A DNA stretch of 64,000 nucleotides. Origin: Prorocentrum cordatum. Taxonomy: Eukaryota > Sar > Dinophyceae > Prorocentrales > Prorocentraceae. Of the stretch, positions 23,512-33,031 are shown in pieces; position 1 is the first letter of the stretch, and each line of letters begins with the position of its first letter. Under the pieces are notes generated by a model, which did no database searches, was not told the origin of the DNA, and saw only the letters and a program-made list of their open reading frames with translations. Where the stretch lies: assembly GCA_963575745.1 (NCBI GenBank), contig CAUYUJ010014611.1, positions 152,501 through 216,500 on the forward strand. The letters run 5' to 3'. The translations under genes and the position numbers were made by a program.

Positions 23512-23565
23512 TACCTCATTCATTCCAAATTTGTTACAACATAAGTTTGGAATGGGTTGGGTATG
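23512..23565. repeat. CATACC/CATTCC palindrome, left end
   Basis: CATACC, 5 bases, CATTCCAAA (23521-23529), 16-base loop, TTTGGAATG (23546-23554), 5 bases, GGTATG. Two nested perfect stems (9 and 6 bp) with equal spacers. It overlaps the last codons of the transposase frame. Confidence 0.75.
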
Positions 23566-25253
23566 GGTTGGGATGTCCAGAACTGCACTGTCCCTGGCGT
23601 GTTGGTGACAGAGTATGAATGACAGGTGTGAGGGTGGTGGTGTTCGTCGACCTGTCGTCTCCTGCAGCTGCCTCGTCGTCGTCGTCGCCATCGCCGCCGA
23701 CATCCATGGCCTCCCCCTCCATGCTGTCCCCGCGTATACCCGAGCAGCGTACCTGGGGTGGACATCCGTCGACGCGAAAATATGCGCCTCAATGTTCAGA
23801 CACCCCATGATCCCAAATACGGGTACCTCCAGCGTGCTCCTGTGGCTCCTCTCTGCGCAAGTCCTTCGTGTGAGGTTCAGGGCCTCGTCTACGAACGTAT
23901 CGTAAATCTTAGGATTTCCGAGATGCCAGCTCCTAGCAGTGACGTGGCCAAATGTGTGGAACTTCGGCGTTGGCTTCACCCCTGCTCGATCTGCGTTTGC
24001 CAGTGTGCGGTTGGCTGAATCCAGGAGGGTTTGGCATTGGTCGCGCGTCAGACAAGCTCCGCACTCTCGCACCGTCTGCACCCAGGTACGTAGCGCACGG
24101 GCGGCAGCCAACAGTTCCGCACCCCTGTAGATGGGACACGCAGCAAATGTTTCGAGTTCATATATTGCGAATTCCAATGCCACATACATCTCGGATGCCT
24201 TTAGCTTCAAAGTGCCACCAGCGTGCGTTGGCCCTCGTGCCGTCGGGGACATTTTGTCTGACAAGATGTTAACCCTGTTTTGGTGCGGTACTTGTTGTTT
24301 GTCGTAATACACGAGCGTGTCAGCCTCCAGCCTCGGATTTCTCTTTGCAGCGCTCACGCCCCACGGATTGGACCACGTCAGTCTCATCAATATAGCGCAC
24401 GTGATCCGCATCATTATACCAAGGTATACTGTGTGCAGTGTGTCTATGGCGAGCGAGCGGGCTGGTGATGCACCGAGCTTGGTTGAAAACAGTGGGCACC
24501 TGCGTCGCACTGAGTCGATGCACCACTTTGAACAATCGAATCGGGACCTCCAAAACGTTGCAGTGAACGGCGCGCTCCTCGCGTGAAACTCTGTGGGTAT
24601 CAGAAGCTCCTTGGAACAAGCCAAACGGCCCCCTGCGATGAGCCCATGAACGTTCGATTTCAAAACCAACCCAACTGTTTCTCTGGGTTCAATCGCCGCC
24701 CAAATCGCATTCCTCATACCTACAGAAGTGATGTTTACGAGTTTCTCGCACTTGCCGCATGCCAGTTCGTAGTCGTCGCGAGATCGGTCGGGCATCTGGA
24801 GACCATCCTCAGAAACAAGACACGGCACACACGCATGCATTACATCTTTTTGCACTGGGCAGATAGGACATGGTTGCCACGTATTACCCCACCCAGCTAA
24901 ACCCATCGACTTAGCGAACTCTACCCAGTCACCCTTCACGCACAGGACTACACGCCGAAACCCGAGGCCGGCACCACTATCAATTGGGCGCAGGTGGACG
25001 GGCCACGGTGATCCGTCGTGCATATCTTGCGGGACACACCCGCCTGTCAACGCTTCGAGCTGCCACGCCGCAACCTGCAACATTCCATGGATCGAGCAAT
25101 GCCCACCACACCCACAGTCGCACAATTCACTAGTTCGCATGAATCCCACGAGGTGCCTAGTATGCGATACCATGTTCACGACGCTCACCTGAACTAGATT
25201 ATCCGCCAGCCGTAATATTAGGGCAGAGCGGTGATTGACACGCGAATTCATAC

Positions 25254-25503
25254 TAAATCCATTCCAATTTCATACCAGAATACATTCGGAATGAAGTTGA
25301 TTCAAATTCATTCCACATCCATTCCGGAATCATTCTAAATTCATTCTAAATTCATCTCAAATTCATTCCACATTCATTCCAAAGTCATTCTCGATTCAAT
25401 CCGAATCCATTGCGACTTCATTCCGGATTCATTCCAAAATCATTCGAAATCCATTTCCGAATCCATCCCAAATCCATTCCAAATGCATTCCAAATTCATT
25501 TCA
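25254..25503. repeat. 11-bp periodic CATTCC array inside the transposase
   Basis: From 25309 to 25497 the element CATTCC (or a one-base variant) starts at 25309, 25320, 25331, 25342, 25353, 25364, 25375, 25386, 25397, 25408, 25419, 25430, 25441, 25452, 25464, 25475, 25486 and 25497, which is 11 bp apart with a single slip of 12. The sequence before 25309 is a looser version containing CATACT and CATACC. Eleven is not a multiple of three, so the array breaks the reading frame and cannot be coding. It may be an insertion, an intron, or a misplaced subterminal repeat field of the transposon. Confidence 0.85.
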
Positions 25504-26029
25504 CAACCAGTCCACACTAGCTGGTCGATCACACATCCCGCCATCACTATCATGGGTGTTGTGTGCGAAGCATGATTATCATACCGACCAGCGCATGTAG
25601 GAGTGTACCGTACCCCATCGATGTAGAGAGCCATGGGGCAACGGCCACTTCCCTGTATCCCTGACGCACCGCTCAACGCATACATGATCTTGATAACACG
25701 GCACCGGCAGCACGCTATCTGGATCACCACTCGGACCTTTCTCCAGAATACCACGCATATCCTGGGATGCGGTACCTTCACCAGCGACAATTCGAAATGT
25801 CTCCCTGAATACGATATCCCTGGATTTCAGATGAGCGTTTCTCCTGACGGTCGCGGGCAGTCGTGCCGTGTAAAGAGGTCCAGGACCTGGCAGATGTCGA
25901 TCCATGTGTTGCTTGTATTTCCCTGCCTGCTTATCTGGCGACATCGCAAATGTGCTCCACTGCCCCCCCGTAGCGCCACAGCACTTCAAGTAATGACACA
26001 GAACGCAAAAATCTGTGGCATACACTTTC

Positions 26030-26620
26030 TTACATGACCCTTATAATGCCAACGACAGGTCAAACGCAACTGAGCCTGCCGCGCGCTTGCGCGCGCCACC
26101 TTTCCCGAGCGCAAGCTGCGGCCGTTTGAGTCGCCTCACCATGACCACTGTCGCTTCGCTTCGAGCTGAGACGGCTGCGCTGGAAGCGACGACTGCACAT
26201 CCCACACCTCGCACCGCACATGTGTTGCAACAGCTCCTGTTTTACGAGGCACCGCGCAGATGTGCTCCTCGGCCGCTAACCCCAGCAGAAGGCACGCGGC
26301 CCTTGCCACGTCCAGCATAACGCTCGCGCCTGATATATGCACAAGGCGACCCCCCGCGCATGCATACGTTTGCAAGGCGCGCGTGCAGACGTCTGCGTGG
26401 CCACCCGTGAGTAGCCAACGCCATGGCCGAAATTCTTACAGACAACGCGGGCAAGCCCCAGGTGCGATAACCATATCTTCGGATCCAGATCCCCCGAGCG
26501 GCGCGGGGTACGACCCGCGCCGCGGCCCCGAAAATTTGGACCCGACCGCGCTACCGCCCAGTCGAAATCTGGTCAGACATCCATGCACACCGCTGGCGCG
26601 CAGTTTCCATCATTTCTTCT
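26030..26620. other. No assignable gene
   Basis: Frames on both strands without motifs. On the transposon reading this would be its 5' flank on the right side. No TATA-like or other promoter signal is apparent. Confidence 0.35.
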
Positions 26621-26621
26621 A

Positions 26622-26664
26622 AACTCATACCAAATTCATTCCGAAATCATTCTGAAATCATTTT
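26622..26664. repeat. CATACC/CATTCC end repeat, right
   Basis: AACTCATACCAAATTCATTCC followed by CATTCT- and CATTTT-type units at 11-bp spacing (26637, 26648, 26659). The first 21 bases are identical to 32222-32242. Confidence 0.8.
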
Positions 26665-26864
26665 CCTACTTTGTACGTTTTTCTAGTTCCTGGGGGGTTA
26701 TCACAATTTCAGAAATTACCCGGCTGGCCGTTACTTTTCCCGACCACCAAGGGATTTGTGTGGCAGCCGTCTGGCGTTCCTGCTTTCTCCTGCAACTCTC
26801 AGGGTTGGCAGACTATCCACGGGCCTGATTAGCTGATTAGCAGGGGCAGCGCTGTCGGGCCAGG

Positions 26865-26992
26865 ACAAACCGATCCAGGAAAACCTGATCCACTAAAAAA
26901 ACCGGTCCAGAGAAAACCGATCCAGGGAAAACCGATCCAGGAATATCGACACAGGGAACATCGATTCGGGACGGGAGAACCGATCCAAAACC
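26865..26992 (-). repeat. GGATCGGTTT array, locus 2
   Basis: The plus strand reads AAACCGATCCAGG, AAAACCTGATCCAC, AACCGGTCCAGAG, AAAACCGATCCAGGG and AAAACCGATCCAGG, with units of 14 to 20. It is the complement of the arrays at 19.4 and 33.9 kb. The minus translation repeats DRFSL. Confidence 0.8.
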
Positions 26993-27302
26993 AGAAAAGA
27001 AACACAGGACTCAGCGACGGCGGATACAGACGGCAGATCACATGAGCGGTGGATCCACACGTTGTCTACCAGCCAGTTACAGGCTGGATCCACCATGTAA
27101 CAGTGGATTCCATGAGGCCAGAGCTGGATGGTGTCACGTGGATCAACTATGCATGGACCCCGCCGTCTGCACCCACGTCTCGAGGCCACCGACGCGATGG
27201 CATATCATTAAACGAACCACACTCTCGGCAGGCGGTCGCGCGACCCATCTGCCCTTCCTGACCCCCTCATCCCTCTCGGCTCCCCGTGCTGGCCAGCTCA
27301 GG

Positions 27303-27713
27303 CTAGTCACAATCAGATGACCCAGAGTATGTGTTCTTATTCTTCTTGCGGCCCTTCTTGCTCTTCCCATCATTATCCTCATCCTTGTGATCTTTCTTCC
27401 TCTTCTTCGTGCTGCCCTTCTTCTCTTTCGGGTTCGCTGCCAACCTCAACCTCTCATCCTCATCGTCCCTCGCAAGCTTCTGGTTCATCAGGGTCCTCAC
27501 TTCTGAACTCAATATCGTCACGCTCTTCGTCAGCGTGGCGTTCGCTCTCTGCGCGCACGTTTCGAACTCCTCATCTCCTACGCGGCGACGGGCATGGATG
27601 ACGAGCGGTGGCGGATGATCAGGATAGACATGGGGAGGATGCACGATGGGCGCCGACATCATGATAGTGAACGACATTTGCACGCACACGCACGCATGAC
27701 ACACCCACCACAC
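27303..27713 (-). CDS. Lys-rich hypothetical C-terminal fragment
   Basis: The open minus frame carries EEFETCAQRANATLTKSVTI, then SSEVRTLMNQKLARDDEDE and a Lys-rich tail (KEKKGSTKKRKKDHKDEDN) ending SGSSDCD. The helix followed by a basic tail suggests a nuclear or nucleic-acid-associated protein, but no domain is recognised. The first ~40 residues look non-coding, so the true start is unknown and it may be a terminal exon of the locus upstream (27735-29605). Confidence 0.4.
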   Translation of the reverse strand: MWWVCHACVCVQMSFTIMMSAPIVHPPHVYPDHPPPLVIHARRRVGDEEFETCAQRANATLTKSVTILSSEVRTLMNQKLARDDEDERLRLAANPKEKKGSTKKRKKDHKDEDNDGKSKKGRKKNKNTYSGSSDCD

Positions 27714-27734
27714 AACATTGCACGATGCATCAAT

Positions 27735-28116
27735 TCAGGGATGATCCGCCTGTTTCTTGAACTTCCCTCCCGCCAATGCCATCATCGACATGGGGCCGTG
27801 CTCCGAACATTTCGCGCTCACGACCTGCATCGCGGTGCCCATGGGCTCGCGAAGTTTGCCGACTGCCTTCCAGGATGCGTCCTTCGACTTGATGAGCCCG
27901 TCGAGTTTGGCATAATGGCTGATGGCCCAGTCGTAATTGGATTTCAGCGCCCTGAGCTTGACGAGATCTGGATTCATCTTACGGGGCTTGGGATCGGGCT
28001 TCTCTTCATCAGGGTCGGGGCTGCCCTTATTTTCCTTTTTGCCGACCTTCTCCTTCTGTTATTTGGTCTCCTTCTCTTTTTCATTCCGTGTTTTTCTCAT
28101 TCTCTTTCTCCTTATG

Positions 28117-28147
<31 letters not shown>

Positions 28148-28270
28148 AATTCTCCTTGGCCTGTTCTTTTTTTCTCCTTCGTCGCTTTTTGTGAATTATC
28201 ATTGCTGACCTTTTCCTCATTCATGGGCTTCTCCTGCTCGTGCCTCGCAGACTTCTCGGCGCCCCCCTCA
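27735..28270 (-). pseudogene. Lys-rich continuation of the 28271-29605 gene, interrupted
   Basis: After the stop of the upstream gene, a shifted frame continues as protein-like sequence (EEKVSNDNSQKATKEKKRTG) into a homopolymer (28117-28149). It then reads RNEKEKETK, a TAA (about 28057), and KVGKKENKGSPDPDEEKPDP. It closes with MNPDLVKLRALKSNYDWAIS, then LDGLIKSKDASWKAVGKL and a Met-rich end. The conserved look of the last 80 residues suggests that an original longer gene was disrupted by the A/T tract, one stop and frame changes. Function unknown. Confidence 0.4.
28117..28149. repeat. T11 directly followed by A22
   Basis: Eleven T then twenty-two A on the plus strand, in otherwise mixed sequence. 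It can fold on itself. It lies inside the Lys-rich coding track. Confidence 0.95.
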
Positions 28271-29605
28271 TCATGTAACGCAAATCGTATCAATCCCTTT
28301 CTTGTGCCCAGTGGAGCCGCGGTCCTCCTCACCCTTGTCTCTCTTCTGCGTAACCCTCGTCGTTGGCGCCGCCTCCACGGCACCTGCTGCTGGCAGCGCG
28401 CTCGCAGCTTCGCTACCTTGGAAGGTGCGCACCCACTCTTTGTGCCGAAGCCAGCTCTTCTTGAACGACTCGGTCAACTGGTGCTTGACGTTCAAGAATT
28501 CGATCGTTTCCGCCACGTCGCCCCAGCGGACCCACTTCCCACCCGTCAGCACGGCGTTCGGCGCATGTTTCAGCGCCAGGCGGAGACCTGCAGCGCCGCC
28601 GCCCTTGAGCCGCGCCAGCCGCCCCAAGGTGACGCATTCACCGATTCGTTTATCTTTTGTCTCGTGCTCCTCTTTTTGCGCGTATTTCACCGCCTTTTTC
28701 CATGTTTCGAACTCCTTCTTGAGCCAGTCCGATCTGAACTTCCGTTGGGCTGGCCATCCTTTCTCCGCTGCGTAGTCTCTCCTCAAAGCCTCCGACGCCG
28801 CCGAGGCCTTTTGCCATCGGCCCGCTACTTTGTTCCCACCCTTTGTCTCTGTGGTGAACCTGAAGTTCTTCGCCGCCACCTCCTCGTCAAATCGCTGCTC
28901 CTCCCTGTCCTTCTTGCTTACGTGAGCGTTCGTATCATCGTCGGGCGACTCGCCGTGATCGTCATTATCAGAGCAGGTGGGATCGGCCTTCTTCAAGGCT
29001 GTCAGCTTCTTGACGGGCCCGCAGTGGAACAGCTGTCCCAGCCTGATGCTGGCGCGCTCCGTCGTGCGTTCGTCGGGGTTCGGGTGCGAGCCCATCTCAT
29101 CATTGATGGCCTTGATCTCCGAGTCGGTCGCCGAAATCAGATGACTCTCGCTGTCAGGGAACGCGTTCGAATACACGACGCTGGACGTTCCAATCGGTTC
29201 GCGGGCCGTGCCCATGATCCCCATCGAGCGGCGCCCCCCGATTGGCGCTACACCAGCGGAAGAGCTCACACCATGATAACTCGAACTTGATATCACTGAG
29301 GTCGGCGCTGGTTGTCCAAGTTGACCGTCTATCTGCACGCCAACGGGCGCTTCACCTTGGGGTGGCGCCGAGAGATTCGCACCGCCCTCATCTTCAGCGC
29401 ACGCCGTCTCCTGCTTATCCTTCTTTGCCGTCGTATCTTTCCTTGCCTTCTTCTTCGCCTCGCCTCTGACCGTCGACGCCGAGCGGCTCCTCATCTCAGC
29501 ATTCCTCTCCATCCTTTTCTGGTCTTCTGAGTCCTCGACCCAAGGCTCGCGCATCAACGCATGCGTGTAGACACGCACGTGCGCTAGGCATACACTATCC
29601 GCCAA
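28271..29605 (-). CDS. Hypothetical charged protein, 444 codons
   Basis: The longest non-repetitive frame in this part. The N-terminal ~100 residues are low-complexity and basic (EAKKKARKDTTAKKDK). The middle has SDSEIKAINDEMGSHPN-like acidic stretches. From about residue 265 a compact, Trp-rich segment follows: GRWQKASAASEALRRDYAAE, KGWPAQRKFRSDWLKKEF, then TWKKAVKYAQKEEHE and GECVTLGRLARLKGG, with GGKWVRWGD later. That Trp/Lys segment recalls a hypothetical protein type widespread in dinoflagellate genomes (my recollection). No catalytic motif, signal peptide or membrane helix. ATG is the first in frame; translation may begin later. Confidence 0.5.
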   Translation of the reverse strand: MADSVCLAHVRVYTHALMREPWVEDSEDQKRMERNAEMRSRSASTVRGEAKKKARKDTTAKKDKQETACAEDEGGANLSAPPQGEAPVGVQIDGQLGQPAPTSVISSSSYHGVSSSAGVAPIGGRRSMGIMGTAREPIGTSSVVYSNAFPDSESHLISATDSEIKAINDEMGSHPNPDERTTERASIRLGQLFHCGPVKKLTALKKADPTCSDNDDHGESPDDDTNAHVSKKDREEQRFDEEVAAKNFRFTTETKGGNKVAGRWQKASAASEALRRDYAAEKGWPAQRKFRSDWLKKEFETWKKAVKYAQKEEHETKDKRIGECVTLGRLARLKGGGAAGLRLALKHAPNAVLTGGKWVRWGDVAETIEFLNVKHQLTESFKKSWLRHKEWVRTFQGSEAASALPAAGAVEAAPTTRVTQKRDKGEEDRGSTGHKKGIDTICVT

Positions 29606-29741
29606 AACCTGGATGGAGGAGGAGGAGGAGGAACATGAGGGGATGAGGAACTTCGGTAAACAAGCGACGGGGCGATGGCAACTGGGGCGGGGGGGGGTGC
29701 AATCTTTCGATGCCGAATGTCGTCCAGCAGCAGCCTCGATG

Positions 29742-29823
29742 CTAGCGGCGATGCGCTCCTCGGGTTGGGGCGGCGGCCAGTTGCGGGCAAGCGAGAGATG
29801 GATCTAGATAAAGAGGGGGAGAA

Positions 29824-29874
<51 letters not shown>

Positions 29875-30836
29875 AAGGATGGGGATATGAATGAGTCCTG
29901 CTCTTCTTTCAGAGACGCAATACTTGCCAGCTTTGCATCTCGAACTTGCGAAGCGATGTCAGAGAGGCGCTCACCTCCAGAATCGCTCGCCAGCTCACTC
30001 GGCCCCGCCCCTTTCGCACGAGTAGCCTCGGCTTCCCCAGCCGCCCCAGGTGCTGTCTGGACATCCTCGCCCTCGTGTTTCTGTCCGTTGATCGGAACCT
30101 CCTCGACCTCATCAGCCTTTTCCTCCTCGACCTCATCAGCCTTTTCCTCCTCGACCTCATCAGCCTGTTCCTCCGCGGCATCGCCAGCCACCTTCGACTG
30201 TTCTGCCTTCTGGGCCTCGTCGTCGGTCGGCGGCAAGCGACCTCCTCCCAACGGCGAACCCTCGAGACCCATCCACTCGTCCATCTCTTCGCGCATCCTG
30301 CGGGTACCAGGAGTCAGCTCAGCCGTGCTCTGTGCAGGGGGACTGCTCGCAGGGCTGCTGGTGCTGCTGGCCTTGCCCCGCACTCGGTGGCGCTTCGGAG
30401 TCCTCGCGGCCCCTGACCCCCATGCAGCGTTGCCAGCAACGGCGCGACCGACCTCGCCGCGTCATCTCTCCGTCGCGCGGGTCGCCCCCGCCCTCGATCG
30501 AGAGGGCGTCGGCCATCTCGCGCGAGGGGGGCAGTGACGCAGCGAGGTTGGTTGCGACGCGCTGTGACGTGGCACCGTGACCTCCTCCATCGGCACCCTC
30601 TGAACGAACTGCCCGATGTCGGCCCGCGTGCCCTCCAGGGGCTGCAGGCGAGGCATGCTCGAGCCTACGTGGCTGCATGCGTGCCCTTCTGCAGCGTTCG
30701 CGCGGGCCCATGCCTCATCGCCCTCCCCATGCTGCCCGCGCTGATCATTGCTCTCAGCGCGCTGATCCTTCGCACGTGCTACCTGCTTCCCATCAACCTT
30801 CCTCATCGCACTCCCCTCCACCCACTCTTCGTCCAT
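29742..30836 (-). CDS. Hypothetical Glu-rich gene, two or three frames
   Basis: Minus-strand readings join as MRKVDGKQVARAKDQRAESN (30800s), PMEEVTVPRHSASQP, then in a second frame SREMADALSIEGGGDPRDGE, then in a third MREEMDEWMGLEGSPLGG, DEAQKAEQSKVAGDAAEE and a triple KADEVEEE repeat. It ends SLKEEQDSFIS just before a GA tract. The three-fold repeat comes from a 24-bp tandem (30099-30170). Acidic, soluble, no known domain. Frame changes may be introns or indels. Confidence 0.35.
29829..29872. repeat. (GA)n microsatellite
   Basis: Pure GA dinucleotide run at the 3' end of the Glu-rich minus-strand locus. Confidence 0.97.
30099..30170. repeat. 24-bp tandem repeat, three copies
   Basis: CTCCTCGACCTCATCAGCCT plus four bases, three near-identical copies. 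Being a multiple of three it keeps frame and encodes the KADEVEEE repeat on the minus strand, as expected of a coding minisatellite. Confidence 0.85.
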
Positions 30837-31137
30837 CTCTCATCCTTGATTTGCTAATCATATTCTTTTCGCACCAAGACGCAAGGCGACGGGCGTGCAG
30901 CGCCTGCCGTCCAAGTCAGAATTCAGGGCCGCGCCGCCCCCCGATGCCTCGGGTCGGTGGCGTGATCGCGCGCGACCCCCTCTCACTGGCAGAGCTTCTC
31001 TACCTCTTCGCTCCTCTGCCTCCTCGACTGGCAGCGCTCCTCTACCTCCTCACTGGCATGCCTCCTCTACCTCCTCATGGGCAGCATCCTCTACCTCCTC
31101 TGTGCGAGCCTAGCCGAATCCCGCTCCCATGTCGAAA

Positions 31138-32161
31138 TCATCTCCTGAGGAAGAGCAACGGGCGCGGGCTCTCCTTGGGCGACGGCCTCTTCTTTGGCGG
31201 GCTCGGGCTTGAGCTTGAGGGCGCCGCTGTCTTGGGGTGGCTCTTGCTGGAGGATGCCAACGCCTCATCCTTGTTCTTCTTGGTGCGCTTGCTTATCGGG
31301 GTTGCCTCGGCCGCGGGGATCGCCGCCTTGGGCTCGGACGTCTTCTTGGCCCCCTTCTTTCCCTTCATGGCTGCGGCCGCCTTGGCTTCTTCACTCTGAC
31401 TGCTCGACTTCTCGTCCTCTGCGCCATCTTCCCCCCCCCCCCTCGCCCTTATCGTTCTGAACTTCCTCCTCGTCTGCCTCCTGGTGGCCCTTATCAGCCG
31501 CGGCCTGCGCCTTCTCGTCGTCATCCTCAGCTTTCTCATCCTCGTCCTCCTCTGCCGCTGCCGCCGGCCTTTTGCGCGCCGCTGCTGCCGACCTCTTGCC
31601 CGCCGCGGCTGGCCTTTCCTGCGCGGCCGTCTTGCCGTGCCCGCCCTGGCGCTTGATGTACTCCTGCTTGGCGAGCTCGAACTTTTCGGCGTCGCCGTCA
31701 ATGGTAAATTGATTCGCGAAATTCTTGATGCACTCCTCGGGCTGCTCGAAGTGCCCCTTCGCCGTGACTTGTCCGATCATCCTCGCCCTTCTATCGCCAT
31801 CCGTCTTGATCCAGGCGGCGATGAGCACTCGCCTGTCGCCACCTGCTGCCGCGGGCGGCCTCGCGCACCTCGTCGCGGCGATCGCGTCGCCCTCTGCGTT
31901 CTCCAGCTGGGGCAGCTCATTGGGGCTCGACGAGCCAGGTATACCCTTCTGCCTGCTGGTGTCGTGCTCGCCCACCGTGTAGCCTGGCACCCTCCACTCC
32001 GCGCCGTCTGGCCACTCGAAGGCGAGCTCATCGACGCTCTTCTGCCTCTTGAGCGGCACCCTGTACTCTGGCGGTGACTTCTTGCCCCGCTGGCGGAAAA
32101 CCGCCTGCTTGTTGGAGTCCCAGTTGTACGAGAATGACGCTTTCTGCGCCGCGGCCATCAT
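31138..32161 (-). CDS. Hypothetical Lys/Ala/Glu-rich gene with homopolymer frameshift
   Basis: Frame 32161-31391 starts MMAAAQKASFSYNWDSNKQA and has DELAFEWPDGAEWRVPGYTV, GGDRRVLIAAWIKTDGDRR, FEQPEECIKNFANQFTIDGD and KFELAKQEYIKRQGGHGK, then AAA/KRP-rich repeats and an acidic run. At a C12 run (31431-31442) it leaves frame. The second frame continues naturally with GAEDEKSSSQSEEAKAAAAM, KKTSEPKAAIPAAEATPISK and a basic Ser/Pro tail to 31138. One inserted or deleted base would give a single ~340-residue protein. KRPAA-like tracts are frequent in dinoflagellate proteins (recollection). The folded N-terminal half is of unknown function. The CATACC/CATTCC hairpin lies 60 bases upstream of the ATG. 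Confidence 0.5.
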
Positions 32162-32221
32162 CTCTGCTGCCTCCCGGGGGTAGAAGGCGCGCGCGCGTGC
32201 GGAAGAGTGCGTGCGCGATAC

Positions 32222-32271
32222 AACTCATACCAAATTCATTCCAGAGTTCATGTTAAATGAATCTGGAATGA
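32222..32271. repeat. CATACC/CATTCC hairpin upstream of the 32161 gene
   Basis: AACTCATACCAAATTCATTCC (identical to 26622-26642) runs into a stem: TCATTCCAGA (32236-32245) pairs with TCTGGAATGA (32262-32271), and TTCAT with ATGAA inside, leaving one bulged base and a 5-base loop. It could be another transposon end or a regulatory structure of the adjacent gene. Confidence 0.75.
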
Positions 32272-32776
32272 CTGTAGCCAGAACTCAATAGAAGCCAAAT
32301 GGAAGCTGAGGAAATCTTGAATAAGTTTAGTAGATATATACATCTACATCTGGCCCGACCTCACTCGCCTCCTCTCCCCCGCCCGCGCCATCGCAGTCGT
32401 CGCGTCGCTACCAATCTATCCCCCACCTTCTCATTCACTTTTCTCTGCCTCCCGTGTCCTGCGCCACCTCTGGGAAGTGGTCCTCCAGCCGCGCGTGCGC
32501 CTCCCTGTCTGGATCCCGCGCCTTGATGCCTGCCTGGCTCATCCGAAAGGAGGGTCGGTGGCTGGACCCCCCGACCGATACCGACAGCTCTACCAACCAG
32601 ATGCCGAAATTAGACCGAAATCGATGTCCGATGGGGGGGGGGGGGGGGATTCGAGCAAGGATCGAAACGACTCTCTCTTTCTCTCTCCATATCTTCTGTC
32701 TCGCCCCACCCCCCCCTCTCCCCCGCGCTCTCTCCCTCGTGTTCCCAGGGCCCCCTCCCTGTCCATTCCCATATCT

Positions 32777-32781
32777 CCCTC

Positions 32782-32838
<57 letters not shown>

Positions 32839-32886
32839 CTCGTTATCTATCCATCACTCTCTATCTTCCCTCCCGATCCTGACGTC

Positions 32887-32963
<77 letters not shown>

Positions 32964-32985
32964 CTCTCTCTCTCTCTATCTCTTT

Positions 32986-33029
<44 letters not shown>

Positions 33030-33031
33030 TC
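32777..33031. repeat. (CT)n tracts
   Basis: CT dinucleotide runs with short breaks at 32830-32890 and 32975-32995. Adjacent G-run near 32634-32648. Confidence 0.97.

Larger units (their letters stand above)
23509..26025 (-). pseudogene. CACTA/KDZ-like transposase, frameshifted and interrupted
   Basis: C-terminal 580 codons (25251-23509) are intact. They show a CGCGGHC cluster (~residue 46), VKGDW (Asp 108) followed by GLAGWG and PCPIC (Cys 128 and 131), then AIDTLHTVYLGIM (Asp 270), then KFHTFGH, GNPKIYDTFVDEALN (~446-460, Glu 457) and HRSTLE. This order (GD...PCxxC, a D-x-x-H-x-x-x-LG box, a late Glu) resembles Tnp2/KDZ transposases, so D108, D270 and E457 are candidate catalytic acids. The N-terminal part lies in two other frames. 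26025-25640 has FCVLCHYL, KQAGKYKQHMDRHLPGPGP and LPATVRR. From 25645, after a frame change, comes MALYIDGVRYTPTCAGRYDN. Between that and the 580-codon part sits an 11-bp array. The 26025 start is not ATG, and a stop lies a few codons upstream. A new intact copy elsewhere is plausible. Confidence 0.6.
23512..26662. mobile_element. Candidate DNA transposon unit, 3.15 kb
   Basis: The transposase-like gene is bracketed by related sequence. On the left is CATACC with CATTCCAAA and its complement TTTGGAATG (23512-23565). On the right is AACTCATACCAAATTCATTCC (26622-26642), followed by two more 11-bp CATT units. Left sequence read inward (TTTGGAATG, GGTATGGGTTG) matches the minus reading of the right (CGGAATG, GGTATGAGTT), so the ends can be read as inverted repeats. 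Because each end is itself palindromic, direct orientation is also possible. I could not define a target-site duplication. Confidence 0.35.
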
